Shown piece by piece: positions 44,408 through 52,698 of a DNA stretch of 64,000 nt. The notes below the pieces were generated by a model that worked only from the letters and a program-made list of their open reading frames with translations, did not search any database and was not told where the DNA came from. A program made the translations under genes and the position numbers. Each line of letters starts with the position of its first letter. The first letter of the stretch is position 1. The stretch is taken from positions 186,001 through 250,000 of the forward strand of contig NZ_FOIC01000001.1 in assembly GCF_900111485.1 (NCBI RefSeq), written 5' to 3'. Source of the DNA: Natrinema hispanicum (GTDB lineage Archaea; Halobacteriota; Halobacteria; Halobacteriales; Natrialbaceae).

Positions 44408-46111
44408 ATGAACAGGGAACTCTTCGGTGTAATGGGTGGTATCGACACGTTCGAGCGGTTCAGATCCAGCGACGAATTCGACGAGGTGCTCGCCGGGCCA
44501 GCCCTCACAGTCGGCATCAGGGACTCGGATCTCGGCGCATCCGGCTGGAGCGCCACGTACACCGGCGAGGAGGGCTGTTGTCTCGTCTGGGGCGAGGCGT
44601 ACGTCCCCGATGACGACCCAAACGCCGCGCGCTGGCTCCTCAAGCGCTACGAGACGATCGGCATCGAGGCACTGCGAGAGCTCAACGGCTCGTATCTGGC
44701 CGTAATCGACGCCAAGGTAAGCGGCGACGCGTTCGTCGCTACGGATCCAGTCCGTTCTCGAGAGTGTTTTTACACCGACGAGCCGGGCGTTCGCGTCTTC
44801 GGAACGGACGCCGCTGCGGTCGGCCACACAATCGCGGAGCCGACGCTCGACCGGAACGGCGTCCTCGAGTTCCTGCATCTGGGTGTGATACTCGGCGAGA
44901 AGACAGCCGTTACTGAACTCTCTCGACTCCCGCTCGACAGCCGACTGACGCCCGTGTCGGTCGACTCGCTGGGACGGTTCGTCTACGAGCCGCTGTCCCC
45001 CAGGGAGTTCGACCCCGTTGACCAACTCGCTGACCGTCTCGACCGGGCATTCCGACGGCGGTCGTCGCTGCCGGGGCGAACGGGCGTCCTCCTCTCGGCC
45101 GGCTACGATTCGCGGATCGTCCTCTCGCAGGTCGACGACGTCGACCGGAGTTACACGGTCGGCTCGCTGGACGCCCAGGAGGTCCGCGGTGCGCGAGCGC
45201 TCGCCGCCCAGTACGGTGCGAGCCACACTGCCTTCCCACCGGACGAGCGATATCTTCGGCCCGACGAGTCGAAGATCCGCTACTCACAGGGGATCAAGGA
45301 GTCTCTGCACATCCACCACGCCGGCTACACGGACGAAATCGAGGTCGACACGATGTTCCACGGGCTCCTCTGTGACACGTTTTTCCGCGGCCATTTCACC
45401 GCCTCGGAAACCGTCGACGTGCTCGGCAAACGCGTTCCGACCGGTCGACTCGAGTCCGATCCGGATCCCGTCGAGTCGCTGCTCGAGAAGTTCGGCTATA
45501 GCCACGAGGCGAGTCTCGAACTCGCCGCACAGACGTCGTTCGACGTCGATCCGGACACGTTCGTCAGGGAGGCAGTCGCCGACGAGTTCGCGGCGCGACG
45601 GGATCGTGCAGACACCGTACAGAACGCGCTCACCTGCTGTGGCATCGCGAACCAGCCATCGATGCCGTTTCACAACCATCTCTCCGATCACTTCGTGACG
45701 TCGTTTCTGGCGACGGATCGCGAACTGGTCGACTGGCACCTCCGGACGCCACCGGAACACCGAACGACAGAAACGTTCCTCCGTGCGTGCGAGCAAATTG
45801 ATGACGACATCCTACGACATCGACCACCTGATCGACCGTATGACGCGCGGCTATTCAACGAGGTCGAGGGGTTCGTCCGTCGAAAGACGCCGTTTCTCGC
45901 ATCGTTCGAACCACCATGGCCGGATCGACAGACTCTCTTCGAGCGACACGATTTCGATCGGCGGCTACTAGGCGACCTCGAGCACGTCCACGGCCTGCCG
46001 GCCAGACACAAACTCAGACTCACTGACCTCCGTGGGTGGCTCGACTGCTGGTCGGAGTTACCGGCACAGCTCCTTCCGTGGCTTCGCCCATCGGACCCCG
46101 TGGTCGCATAA
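44408..46111 (+). CDS. Asparagine-synthetase-like ATP-dependent amidotransferase lacking glutaminase Cys
   Basis: This 567-residue protein resembles AsnB. The N-terminal domain (1-170) keeps the Ntn-hydrolase-like shape (LNGSYLAVIDAK, VFGTDAAAVGHT) but begins MNRELFG, so the Cys2 nucleophile of MCG... enzymes is absent. The C-terminal ATP-pyrophosphatase domain has the motif SAGYDS (230-235), close to SGGxDS. It probably activates a carboxylate with ATP and forms an amide or other bond with ammonia or an amine. Homologues in glycan loci amidate uronic acids, and beta-lactam synthetases share the missing Cys. It follows the NodB-like gene divergently. Confidence 0.83.
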   Translation: MNRELFGVMGGIDTFERFRSSDEFDEVLAGPALTVGIRDSDLGASGWSATYTGEEGCCLVWGEAYVPDDDPNAARWLLKRYETIGIEALRELNGSYLAVIDAKVSGDAFVATDPVRSRECFYTDEPGVRVFGTDAAAVGHTIAEPTLDRNGVLEFLHLGVILGEKTAVTELSRLPLDSRLTPVSVDSLGRFVYEPLSPREFDPVDQLADRLDRAFRRRSSLPGRTGVLLSAGYDSRIVLSQVDDVDRSYTVGSLDAQEVRGARALAAQYGASHTAFPPDERYLRPDESKIRYSQGIKESLHIHHAGYTDEIEVDTMFHGLLCDTFFRGHFTASETVDVLGKRVPTGRLESDPDPVESLLEKFGYSHEASLELAAQTSFDVDPDTFVREAVADEFAARRDRADTVQNALTCCGIANQPSMPFHNHLSDHFVTSFLATDRELVDWHLRTPPEHRTTETFLRACEQIDDDILRHRPPDRPYDARLFNEVEGFVRRKTPFLASFEPPWPDRQTLFERHDFDRRLLGDLEHVHGLPARHKLRLTDLRGWLDCWSELPAQLLPWLRPSDPVVA

Positions 46112-46232
46112 CGGACTCTACATTACATACGAGATATTACAGGTGTTTTGAGAGCGTTTTGCAACTATTATCACTTGTGAAACCCGCTCTCGCTGCGATT
46201 TATTCCGTTCATTATCGATAAACCGTGAGAAA

Positions 46233-46241
46233 CCTTATATA
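46233..46241 (+). promoter_or_regulatory. Putative TATA box for the DUF7344 gene
   Basis: CCTTATATA lies 26 bp upstream of the ATG at 46264 and decides that start over one at 46225, which would lie upstream of the TATA box. Confidence 0.5.
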
Positions 46242-46263
46242 CCAAGGTATTTTAGCGTGGAAT

Positions 46264-46749
46264 ATGCGTCTGACGCCGTCTTGGCTGCGCTCTTCGTCGG
46301 AGGGGGATGCCGACGAACGCTCGGGGGATTCGGAGACGACTTCTGAGTTTACGATGGTCTACTCACCGGGGAGTGATGTTTCGACGACCGATACGGACAA
46401 GACACGAGTACGGGAGTTCGTTCCGGAGTCCGATACTGCGCTCGTGGCTGTCCTCGACGAGTTGAACACGCCTGTCACCGTCGACGAAGTCACCGATGAA
46501 CTGATCGAGCCGGCCCGGCCCCCGATCGAAACCTGGGCAACCGTCCACGAGCGACTCCATCAGGATCGCCTGCCAGCACTCGATGCGGCTGGAGCAATCG
46601 AGTTCGACGCGACACGTGGAGTGATCGAGCGGTCCATAACTCGTACGAACGAGAATCAGTTCTTCTCATCGGCCGTGCTTGCGGCGATTTCTCTTGGATT
46701 GCTGTGTGTCGTTATTGCGCTCGTCTCGGTTTCCGTTCTGATCTCGTAA
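46264..46749 (+). CDS. DUF7344-type winged-helix protein with C-terminal membrane helix
   Basis: This 161-residue protein, starting MRLTPSWLRSSSEG, has an acidic N-terminus. The DUF7344 winged-helix-like region (about 70-130: SDTALVAVLDELNTPVTVDEVTDELIE...RLHQDRLPALDAAGAIEFDATRGVIE) is the haloarchaeal type often used in regulators. A single hydrophobic helix (FSSAVLAAISLGLLCVVIALVSVSVLIS) ends it, which puts the HTH at the membrane. A TATA box at 46233-46241 sets the start. It converges on the second DUF7344 gene. Confidence 0.8.
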   Translation: MRLTPSWLRSSSEGDADERSGDSETTSEFTMVYSPGSDVSTTDTDKTRVREFVPESDTALVAVLDELNTPVTVDEVTDELIEPARPPIETWATVHERLHQDRLPALDAAGAIEFDATRGVIERSITRTNENQFFSSAVLAAISLGLLCVVIALVSVSVLIS

Positions 46750-46806
46750 TAGTACACCCTGTCATAGATCATCGCCGTTTGTCGTCGAGAATGATCTTGC
46801 TCGTCG

Positions 46807-47418
46807 TTAATTGACAAGCCTGCTGATCGTGAGCACGGTAAAGATCGACAGGATGAGCGCGCTCAGGCCGATCCCGGAGAGAAACGAGACGACCGGCAGT
46901 TCCATCACTGCGCCGATGAGGACTGCATAGGAAACGACCGTCGCACCGATGTAGTAATCTTCCCACTCGGCGCTCTCCGCCTGTTGCTCGTCCATCGAGT
47001 CGTCGGTCGACTCGAGTTGGAGATACTGGTCGACTCGGTCAGCAAGTGGCTTTCGCTCGACGATTCCGCGGTTCTGCTGGTAGTCGATAAGGCCCGCCTC
47101 GTCGAGTTTCGAGAGATGCGACTGATACAGTGGGATATAGACCCGCTGGCGTTGTGTGGAGGTGAGCTCCTCAACAGTGGTGTCGTGTTCCCACGCTGCG
47201 ACCTGCTCTGCGACATCGCGCATGCGTACGGGGTCTTCAGTGCCGCGGAGATATCGGAGAACCATCCGACGGCGTTCGTTTTGCAGGAGATGAAAGATTT
47301 CGTCCTTTGAAAACGCAGGCTCCTCGGAGAGACGATCAGCTTCGGTATCCGTGTCTGGACTATCGTCGATAGCACCCTGATCATCTATCCCATCGGAGCT
47401 GATATATTTCGCTTTCAT
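46807..47418 (-). CDS. DUF7344-type winged-helix protein with two C-terminal membrane helices
   Basis: This 203-residue protein opens MKAKYISSDG with a long acidic N-terminus. It carries a DUF7344 winged-helix region (about 38-125: FSKDEIFHLLQNERRRMVLRYLRG...QSHLSKLDEAGLIDYQQNRGIVE), then two hydrophobic helices (YIGATVVSYAVLIGAVMELPVV and SGIGLSALILSIFTVLTI). It is likely a membrane-anchored transcriptional regulator. TTTATTA on its strand at 47448-47454 lies about 33 bp upstream of the ATG. It converges with the other DUF7344 gene 57 bp away. Confidence 0.82.
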   Translation of the reverse strand: MKAKYISSDGIDDQGAIDDSPDTDTEADRLSEEPAFSKDEIFHLLQNERRRMVLRYLRGTEDPVRMRDVAEQVAAWEHDTTVEELTSTQRQRVYIPLYQSHLSKLDEAGLIDYQQNRGIVERKPLADRVDQYLQLESTDDSMDEQQAESAEWEDYYIGATVVSYAVLIGAVMELPVVSFLSGIGLSALILSIFTVLTISRLVN

Positions 47419-47807
47419 TGCACCAGTATCCCCTATCCAGAGGTGGGTAATAAAGGATAGAAATAGTGTATTCGTGAACGACCCGTTTTAAGTAATTTCA
47501 TAGAGTCTATCTACTTTTCGCGTCATTTTAATACACGCAGATACTAATTTAGAGGGCTTGAAAGTCAAGAATCTCGAAACAGTTCGATTATTTATTTCGA
47601 GAAGATATGCTACGCCGATTTCGGAAACTCAATTCGAATTTTGGATCGTTCATACTCTCACGACACTCAATAACGGGAGAATGTAGCTCGAGCAAATCCG
47701 ATATCGAGATTATTATACGTCACCGTCAGACAGCCGTCGGACCAACCCGTGAGTTCGGGGCTTATTCGGGCGATAATAAACCGTCACTGGCCTCTAGAGA
47801 CGACGAA
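47419..47807. other. AT-rich divergent intergenic region
   Basis: These 389 bp between the DUF7344 gene and DUF1616 gene are unusually AT-rich for this genome (runs such as CATTTTAATACACG and GATTATTTATTTCG). The first part serves the promoter of the leftward gene. An open frame continues upstream of 47808 to 47607 but lacks the codon bias of DUF1616 and is not supported. GATAATAAA near 47772-47780 could be the TATA box of the rightward gene. Confidence 0.45.
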
Positions 47808-48797
47808 ATGAGCGACACCAACTGGTGGTTTTTCGATTTGGCGGCCGTTATCGCGGTCACTGGCGTTCTCACGTTCGGAATTATTTCAGGTATGGAGGGT
47901 GCTGTAAGAACCGTGCTGGCGATTCCGCTCGTGTTGGTTCTTCCTGGGTATGCGCTCGTCTCGGCCCTCTTTCCTGACAAGCCAAACGACGACTATCAGT
48001 CGTTCGACACCAAAAAAACAGGACTCGGTAGTCCGTTGCTGGTCAGTGGTGGACTCGAGGCGATCGAACGGGCGATCCTGTCAATCGTTTTTAGCGTCGC
48101 GCTCGTTCCTGCGATTACCCTTTTCGCGGCCGTAACCCCGGGGGGAGTGACGCTAGAACCGATCCTTATTGGGCTCTCGATGCTCACTGTTATGCTCGCA
48201 CTCCTTGCAATCGGCACACGCTACCGCTGTCCGGCCGATCGACGATTCGTTCCGTCGGTCGCGTCGATCTCACCGTTCTTTACTCGGGACCGACCGAGTC
48301 CGTACGATCGGGTCAACAATCGACCGTACAACGTTGCAATCGCAGTTGGACTGGTCTTGTTGCTCGCAAGCAGTGGCTTCGCCCTTGCGAACCCACCCCA
48401 ACACGACGGATTCACGGAACTGTCGGTCGAGACGAAAAACGTCACCGGAGAGATTGACACGATGTACGACTCGACCTATACCGCGGGAGCGTCACAGGAA
48501 CTGACGGTGACGATCACGAATCAGGAACACGAAACGCGCCGTTACACGACTGTCGTCTTGCTCCAGCGGGTGAGCTCCGAGGGTGACAGCGTGACCGTTC
48601 ACGAATCAACCGCGTTGGACAAAGAGGCCGTGACGGTTGCCGACGGCGAATTGACGCGACAGCCCCTCGAGATCACGCCGACGATGCAGGGAAGCGATCT
48701 GCGGCTAGCTGTACTGCTCTACGAGGGCGATCCACCGGCGGAGCCGACGGCCGACAACGCCTATCGCGTCGTTCGGCTCCCGATCGAGGTGGAATAG
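47808..48797 (+). CDS. DUF1616 membrane protein
   Basis: The 329-residue product, starting MSDTNWWFFDLAAVIAV, has four to five membrane helices in its first 200 residues. An extracellular beta-rich region follows (about 230-329: FTELSVETKNVTGEIDTMYDSTYTAGASQELTVTITNQEHETRRYTTVVLLQRVSS). This is the DUF1616 family, common in haloarchaeal S-layer and glycosylation loci. It is followed directly by the YdjM-like gene (0-bp gap), which suggests an operon. A role in envelope assembly is inference. Confidence 0.86.
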   Translation: MSDTNWWFFDLAAVIAVTGVLTFGIISGMEGAVRTVLAIPLVLVLPGYALVSALFPDKPNDDYQSFDTKKTGLGSPLLVSGGLEAIERAILSIVFSVALVPAITLFAAVTPGGVTLEPILIGLSMLTVMLALLAIGTRYRCPADRRFVPSVASISPFFTRDRPSPYDRVNNRPYNVAIAVGLVLLLASSGFALANPPQHDGFTELSVETKNVTGEIDTMYDSTYTAGASQELTVTITNQEHETRRYTTVVLLQRVSSEGDSVTVHESTALDKEAVTVADGELTRQPLEITPTMQGSDLRLAVLLYEGDPPAEPTADNAYRVVRLPIEVE

Positions 48798-49376
48798 ATG
48801 TGGCCGTGGGAGCACCTCGCGTTTGCGTACGTCCTGTACTCGCTGACGAAGAACGTCGGCTTTCGAGCGTCTCCTTCGGGCCGCGAAACGATCCTCGTCG
48901 CCATCGGATCACAGCTTCCGGATCTCGTCGACAAACCGCTCGGATGGACGTTCGGGTTCGCGGAGACCGGCTACTCGATCGGGCATTCGATCTTTGTCGC
49001 CCCTGCTGTCTGTCTCGTCGCGTACGCGGTGGCCGCCCGGAGAGGGACTCGAGCGCTTGCGGGTGCCTTCTCGCTTGCGTACCTCTCACACCCGATCGCC
49101 GACTTGCTCAGTCAGTTGCTCCGGAACGGTGTCGTTGACGGCCGAATCATGCTCTGGCCGATCGCATCGCCACCAGGGACCGATCACGGGGGGTTCCTCG
49201 ACCACCTGCTTCTGTACCTTGCTCGGTACATCTATCAGCTTCTCACCGGCGGTCTCACGATCGAGATCGTCGCACAGTTGTTCCTAGGCCTCGCTGTCGT
49301 GGCACTCTGGCTCTCCGACGGCGCACCGCCGACCGCCGATGTCTGGCGGCGCTTGCGTACCCGAAGCCATCAGTGA
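48798..49376 (+). CDS. Membrane-bound YdjM/DUF457-type metal-dependent hydrolase
   Basis: This 192-residue integral protein starts MWPWEHLAFAYVLYS and has the family's His-containing first helix (WEHLAFAY), ILVAIGSQLPDLVDKPLGW, TGYSIGHSIFV and AYLSHPIADL. The Asp-Asp and His residues are those of the LexA-regulated membrane hydrolase family, which is thought to act on envelope lipids or glycans. It immediately follows DUF1616. Confidence 0.82.
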   Translation: MWPWEHLAFAYVLYSLTKNVGFRASPSGRETILVAIGSQLPDLVDKPLGWTFGFAETGYSIGHSIFVAPAVCLVAYAVAARRGTRALAGAFSLAYLSHPIADLLSQLLRNGVVDGRIMLWPIASPPGTDHGGFLDHLLLYLARYIYQLLTGGLTIEIVAQLFLGLAVVALWLSDGAPPTADVWRRLRTRSHQ

Positions 49377-49772
49377 CCGGCGAGCGAACGCCGTCGAATC
49401 GGACGGGGATCTTCCTTCCACGACAGCGAACGACACTGCGTCGCTCTCACGGTTGGTCTACTTAAAGCGACCGAGAAGAGACGACCAGTCGTTTCGAACT
49501 CACGGCCACGAACGCGGAACGGCGTTCCCACCACCGTTGGCTTCTCGAGCGCGTGTCGATCGTCGTCTCGACGACAGCAGTGTCGTGGTCGTCTGGCGCT
49601 CGAGAGAGCGCCGTGATCGGCCTGGAGAGTATCTGCCTGATCGGGTCGTGACGGCAAAGGAGTGGGGCAGAAGCGGTCGCAATCGACTGTCTCGGTATCG
49701 CTCGAGATGGGCATCGCTTGCCGGGTTAGATAACGGTGGTTCGAAAAAGCAGTCGGACGGTCCCGTCGACGA
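49377..49772. other. Intergenic region between convergent genes
   Basis: These 396 bp contain no supported gene; a 145-codon open frame across them has Arg-rich, non-conserved content. A hairpin GGCGCTC-GAGA-GAGCGCC at 49595-49612 may be a terminator of the DUF1616 or GT-C transcript. Confidence 0.45.
49595..49612. terminator. Hairpin between convergent genes
   Basis: A perfect 7-bp stem GGCGCTC/GAGCGCC with a GAGA loop lies midway in the convergent gap. No T-run follows, so its role in termination is uncertain. Confidence 0.3.
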
Positions 49773-51746
49773 TTAGCGGCCTGCCGGAGAGGGCGTACAC
49801 ATCGTCACGTCTCCGTTCGTGTAGACCGTGGCCTGATCCGGCCGACAGAGCTGCGTCGGAGAGAGGTCTTCGATCCGCGCAGTTCCGTCCGTATCCGTGA
49901 CGTACGTCGCCTCGGTCGATTGCGCCGACCGATAGACCGTGTAGTCGTGGGCTGCGACGCCGCCTTCGGGAACCGTTGCGGTTGTCGTCGATGGATACGC
50001 GCCGGTCCGACTGAACAGCGTCTGATAGGGGTGATCGGTGTGGAGTTGCTGATCGGGGCGGATCTCCTCGCCGTCGGGCGAGCCGGTCAGTTCGGCGATC
50101 GACTCGGCCGCGGCGAGTTCCGTCTCGTCGTACGCGAGGCGCTCGTGCTGGTCCGAGAAGACCGGATTTTCGACGTTGCTCTCGACGGCGAGGACCATCG
50201 CGCCCGGATACGCGAGTGCGCCGATCAGTAACACGGCGACGACGAGCGAGGGCCTCAGGCTTCCACGTAGCGTCCGCAGCCCGATCGCACCGAGGACGGC
50301 CATCGGCGCATAGAGGAACGCGAACCAGCGCGTCGGGATGAACGTCCGGATGCCGAACATCGGGAACCCGAGGATGAACACCAGCATGAACGCCGCCGCC
50401 AGCAGGAGCGTGAACACCGACTGTTCGGCGCGTCGCCTATGAACGACGTACAGACAGCCGGCGAACGTGCTACCAAGCAGGAGCAGGAAGCCGAGGTTGT
50501 CCACGTAAGGAACGACCTGCTCGAGCAGCGTCGGCGCGGCTTCGGCCCCGGCTTTGGCCGTTTCGGACTCGCTCGCGGTGTTGAGGAAGCCAGCGCTGTC
50601 TTCGAGCGTCTGCGTGAAGTAGCTCAGAACCGTCCCCAAAAACGAGTCCTGATTGTACGGCGTCAGCGACCAGACGAAGATCGTCAGTCCGAGGTTGAAG
50701 ACGACGAGGCCGACGAGGTTGACCGGCTTTTTCGTCCGGAAGACGCTCGTGTCGAGTCGCGTGAGCCCGAACGGGCCGATCACGAACACGAGTTGCGCGA
50801 TAAACGCCGCGAGTAACAACACGAGCATGATGAACGTCGACACCTGGTGTGTGAGAATGACGGCGATGCTCAGCAACAGGAGCAGCGCGAAGTCCCGGAT
50901 CGTGTACTCGATCCGCATCACGCGGATCAGCGCATACAACATTGCGAGGAAGAAGACCAGCCCCAGACTCGTGGGGATGATATGGATTCCCCACCGCGCG
51001 ACGTGGTTGCCGAACGCGTAGAGCGCCGTCGCTAGCACCGCCCACCGCGTCGAGACGAGCAGGTTCGTCGTCGCGTAGACGAGCAGGACTGATATGGGCA
51101 TCACGAGGCCGACAGAGAGGTACAACGCGGCGCGAATCGGGACGTCGTACAGCAACGACGAGGCGGCCACCAGCAGGTGGTAGAACGGCGAGCCGTAGTG
51201 TTTGTTATCGGAGATCGCGCTCAGCGACTGCTCCGTGAGAATCGCGTCGACGAGTTCGCGGTGGGTCCAGATGTCGATCCCGATGTAGCCCGGCGTGGTA
51301 TAGAGCGCCGCGAATCGGAAGACGAACGCAAAGCAGACGATCTGGAGCAACAGCAGGCCGGGATGGAGATCGCGATCGTTCACGAAGACGATCTGGCCGA
51401 TAACGAGCGTGCCGACGACACTCGCCAGCCCGAAGAACGCGAGCGTTCGCTCCCCCTGTAGGACCGGTAACACGACGAGGCCCGACAGCCCGACGAAGAC
51501 GACGCTCGGAAGCGCCATCGACACTGACGAGGGAAGCGTCGGAACTGCCCGCGCGTCGTCGCGCTGATACAGGGAGACGATATACAGCACACACGCGGTG
51601 CCAAGGATGACCGGCACGGTCTTGATGTAGATCTGTGACGTGAGAAATCGCAGCGGGAACAACGCCAGCGCGAGCAGGAGCCCACCGATCGCCGCGACGG
51701 TGTCGAGTCGCAGCGGTCGCAGTTCCGACAGTGAGCTATACTTCAT
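49773..51746 (-). CDS. Large multispanning membrane protein, GT-C glycosyltransferase-like
   Basis: This 657-residue protein starts MKYSSLSELRPLR and has at least 12 membrane helices. A loop after the early helices, GYIGIDIWTHRELVDAI, is followed by ALYLSVGLVMPISVLLVYA and an acidic C-terminal domain (PGAMVLAVESNVEN...). The layout suits a GT-C enzyme of the family that uses dolichyl-phosphate sugars on the outer face. No unequivocal GT-C motif was read, so the assignment is partly by context. The start overlaps the GT4 stop by 11 bp. An in-frame start 33 bp upstream is less likely. Confidence 0.72.
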   Translation of the reverse strand: MKYSSLSELRPLRLDTVAAIGGLLLALALFPLRFLTSQIYIKTVPVILGTACVLYIVSLYQRDDARAVPTLPSSVSMALPSVVFVGLSGLVVLPVLQGERTLAFFGLASVVGTLVIGQIVFVNDRDLHPGLLLLQIVCFAFVFRFAALYTTPGYIGIDIWTHRELVDAILTEQSLSAISDNKHYGSPFYHLLVAASSLLYDVPIRAALYLSVGLVMPISVLLVYATTNLLVSTRWAVLATALYAFGNHVARWGIHIIPTSLGLVFFLAMLYALIRVMRIEYTIRDFALLLLLSIAVILTHQVSTFIMLVLLLAAFIAQLVFVIGPFGLTRLDTSVFRTKKPVNLVGLVVFNLGLTIFVWSLTPYNQDSFLGTVLSYFTQTLEDSAGFLNTASESETAKAGAEAAPTLLEQVVPYVDNLGFLLLLGSTFAGCLYVVHRRRAEQSVFTLLLAAAFMLVFILGFPMFGIRTFIPTRWFAFLYAPMAVLGAIGLRTLRGSLRPSLVVAVLLIGALAYPGAMVLAVESNVENPVFSDQHERLAYDETELAAAESIAELTGSPDGEEIRPDQQLHTDHPYQTLFSRTGAYPSTTTATVPEGGVAAHDYTVYRSAQSTEATYVTDTDGTARIEDLSPTQLCRPDQATVYTNGDVTMCTPSPAGR

Positions 51747-52698
51747 GACTGACCCCCGTCGGATAGCTCGTCCCGCCATCCCTGTCTAACACTTGTCGAT
51801 ACAGCCCGTGGAGACGCTCACCGAGTGTGTCGACGGAGAGCCCGTCGATCGACTCGCGGCCGTCGGATCGGCCGCCGTCTTCGATGGCTCGCTCTAAGCC
51901 GCCGATGAGCGCCCCGTCGTTGTCACTGACGGTACAGTTCGTCAGGCCGCGGATCGTCTCGCGGACGAAGCCGACGTCGGTCGAAACGACCGGCAGGTTA
52001 CACGCGGCGGCTTCTTTGACGACCATCGGGCCGCTCTCGCGTTTCGACGTGACCAGGAGGACGTCGCTCGCGTTCATGTAGTAGGGTATCTCGTCGTGAT
52101 CGACGCCGGAGACCGTTCGCAGCTCGAGGTCGACGTCGGCTTGCTGGACGAGGCGGCGAGCGCGCGGATAGTCCTTCACCGAACGGGTCTGGTCGTATGG
52201 GAACAGTGCGATCGGTCGGTCGGTTTCCCATCCAAGGTACTCGCGCGCGCCTGCCCGCGACAGCGGCCGAAAGAGATCGGTGTCGACGCCGAACGGGATC
52301 AGTTCGTGCTCGGTCTCGAGGTCGCGGGACATGACCCGGCTCGGCACGACCGCGGCGTCCGCCCGGCGAGCACCGTATCGGCTGCACGATCGCAGCCACG
52401 TCCGGTCGCTCATGAGGTCCGTCCCCCACAGGGTGAGCACCACTGGCCGGGTCGGCTGGGCGAGCGCGAACGGGGCGACGAGTCCGTAGTTCGCGTGCAC
52501 CAGATCGTACGACGACGACCGAACCATCGAAAGGACGTTCGAGTAGTATCGTGCGTAATCCGCCGGTGTCCGGCCCGAATCGCCGCTGTGTTCGCCGGGG
52601 ACTTCGAGGACCGTACAGTCGATACCGCGCGCTTCGAGAGCCGAAACTTGCTGGTCGAAAAACGGTCGTGATGACGTGACCAGTTGGAGTACGTTCAT
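51736..52698 (-). CDS. GT4 glycosyltransferase
   Basis: This 320-residue GT-B-fold enzyme starts MNVLQLVTSSRPFFDQQVSAL. The C-terminal half has the GT4 nucleotide-sugar region: IPFGVDTDLFRPLSR, YYMNASDVLLVTSKRESGPMVVKEAAACNLPVVSTDVGFVRE with the ESGPMVVKEA motif. It overlaps the DUF354 gene by 4 bp and the GT-C-like gene by 11 bp. A scrambled copy of its C-terminal coding part lies at 58950-59170. Confidence 0.93.
   Translation of the reverse strand: MNVLQLVTSSRPFFDQQVSALEARGIDCTVLEVPGEHSGDSGRTPADYARYYSNVLSMVRSSSYDLVHANYGLVAPFALAQPTRPVVLTLWGTDLMSDRTWLRSCSRYGARRADAAVVPSRVMSRDLETEHELIPFGVDTDLFRPLSRAGAREYLGWETDRPIALFPYDQTRSVKDYPRARRLVQQADVDLELRTVSGVDHDEIPYYMNASDVLLVTSKRESGPMVVKEAAACNLPVVSTDVGFVRETIRGLTNCTVSDNDGALIGGLERAIEDGGRSDGRESIDGLSVDTLGERLHGLYRQVLDRDGGTSYPTGVSHEV

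Noticed and set aside
47607-47807. N-terminal extension of the DUF1616 gene
   Set aside because: The extra 67 residues lack hydrophobic pattern and codon bias, and the start MSDTNWW at 47808 is a typical haloarchaeal N-terminus.
49339-49776. Open frame of 145 codons after the YdjM-like gene
   Set aside because: It overlaps the end of that gene in another frame and encodes Arg/Ser-rich non-conserved sequence.
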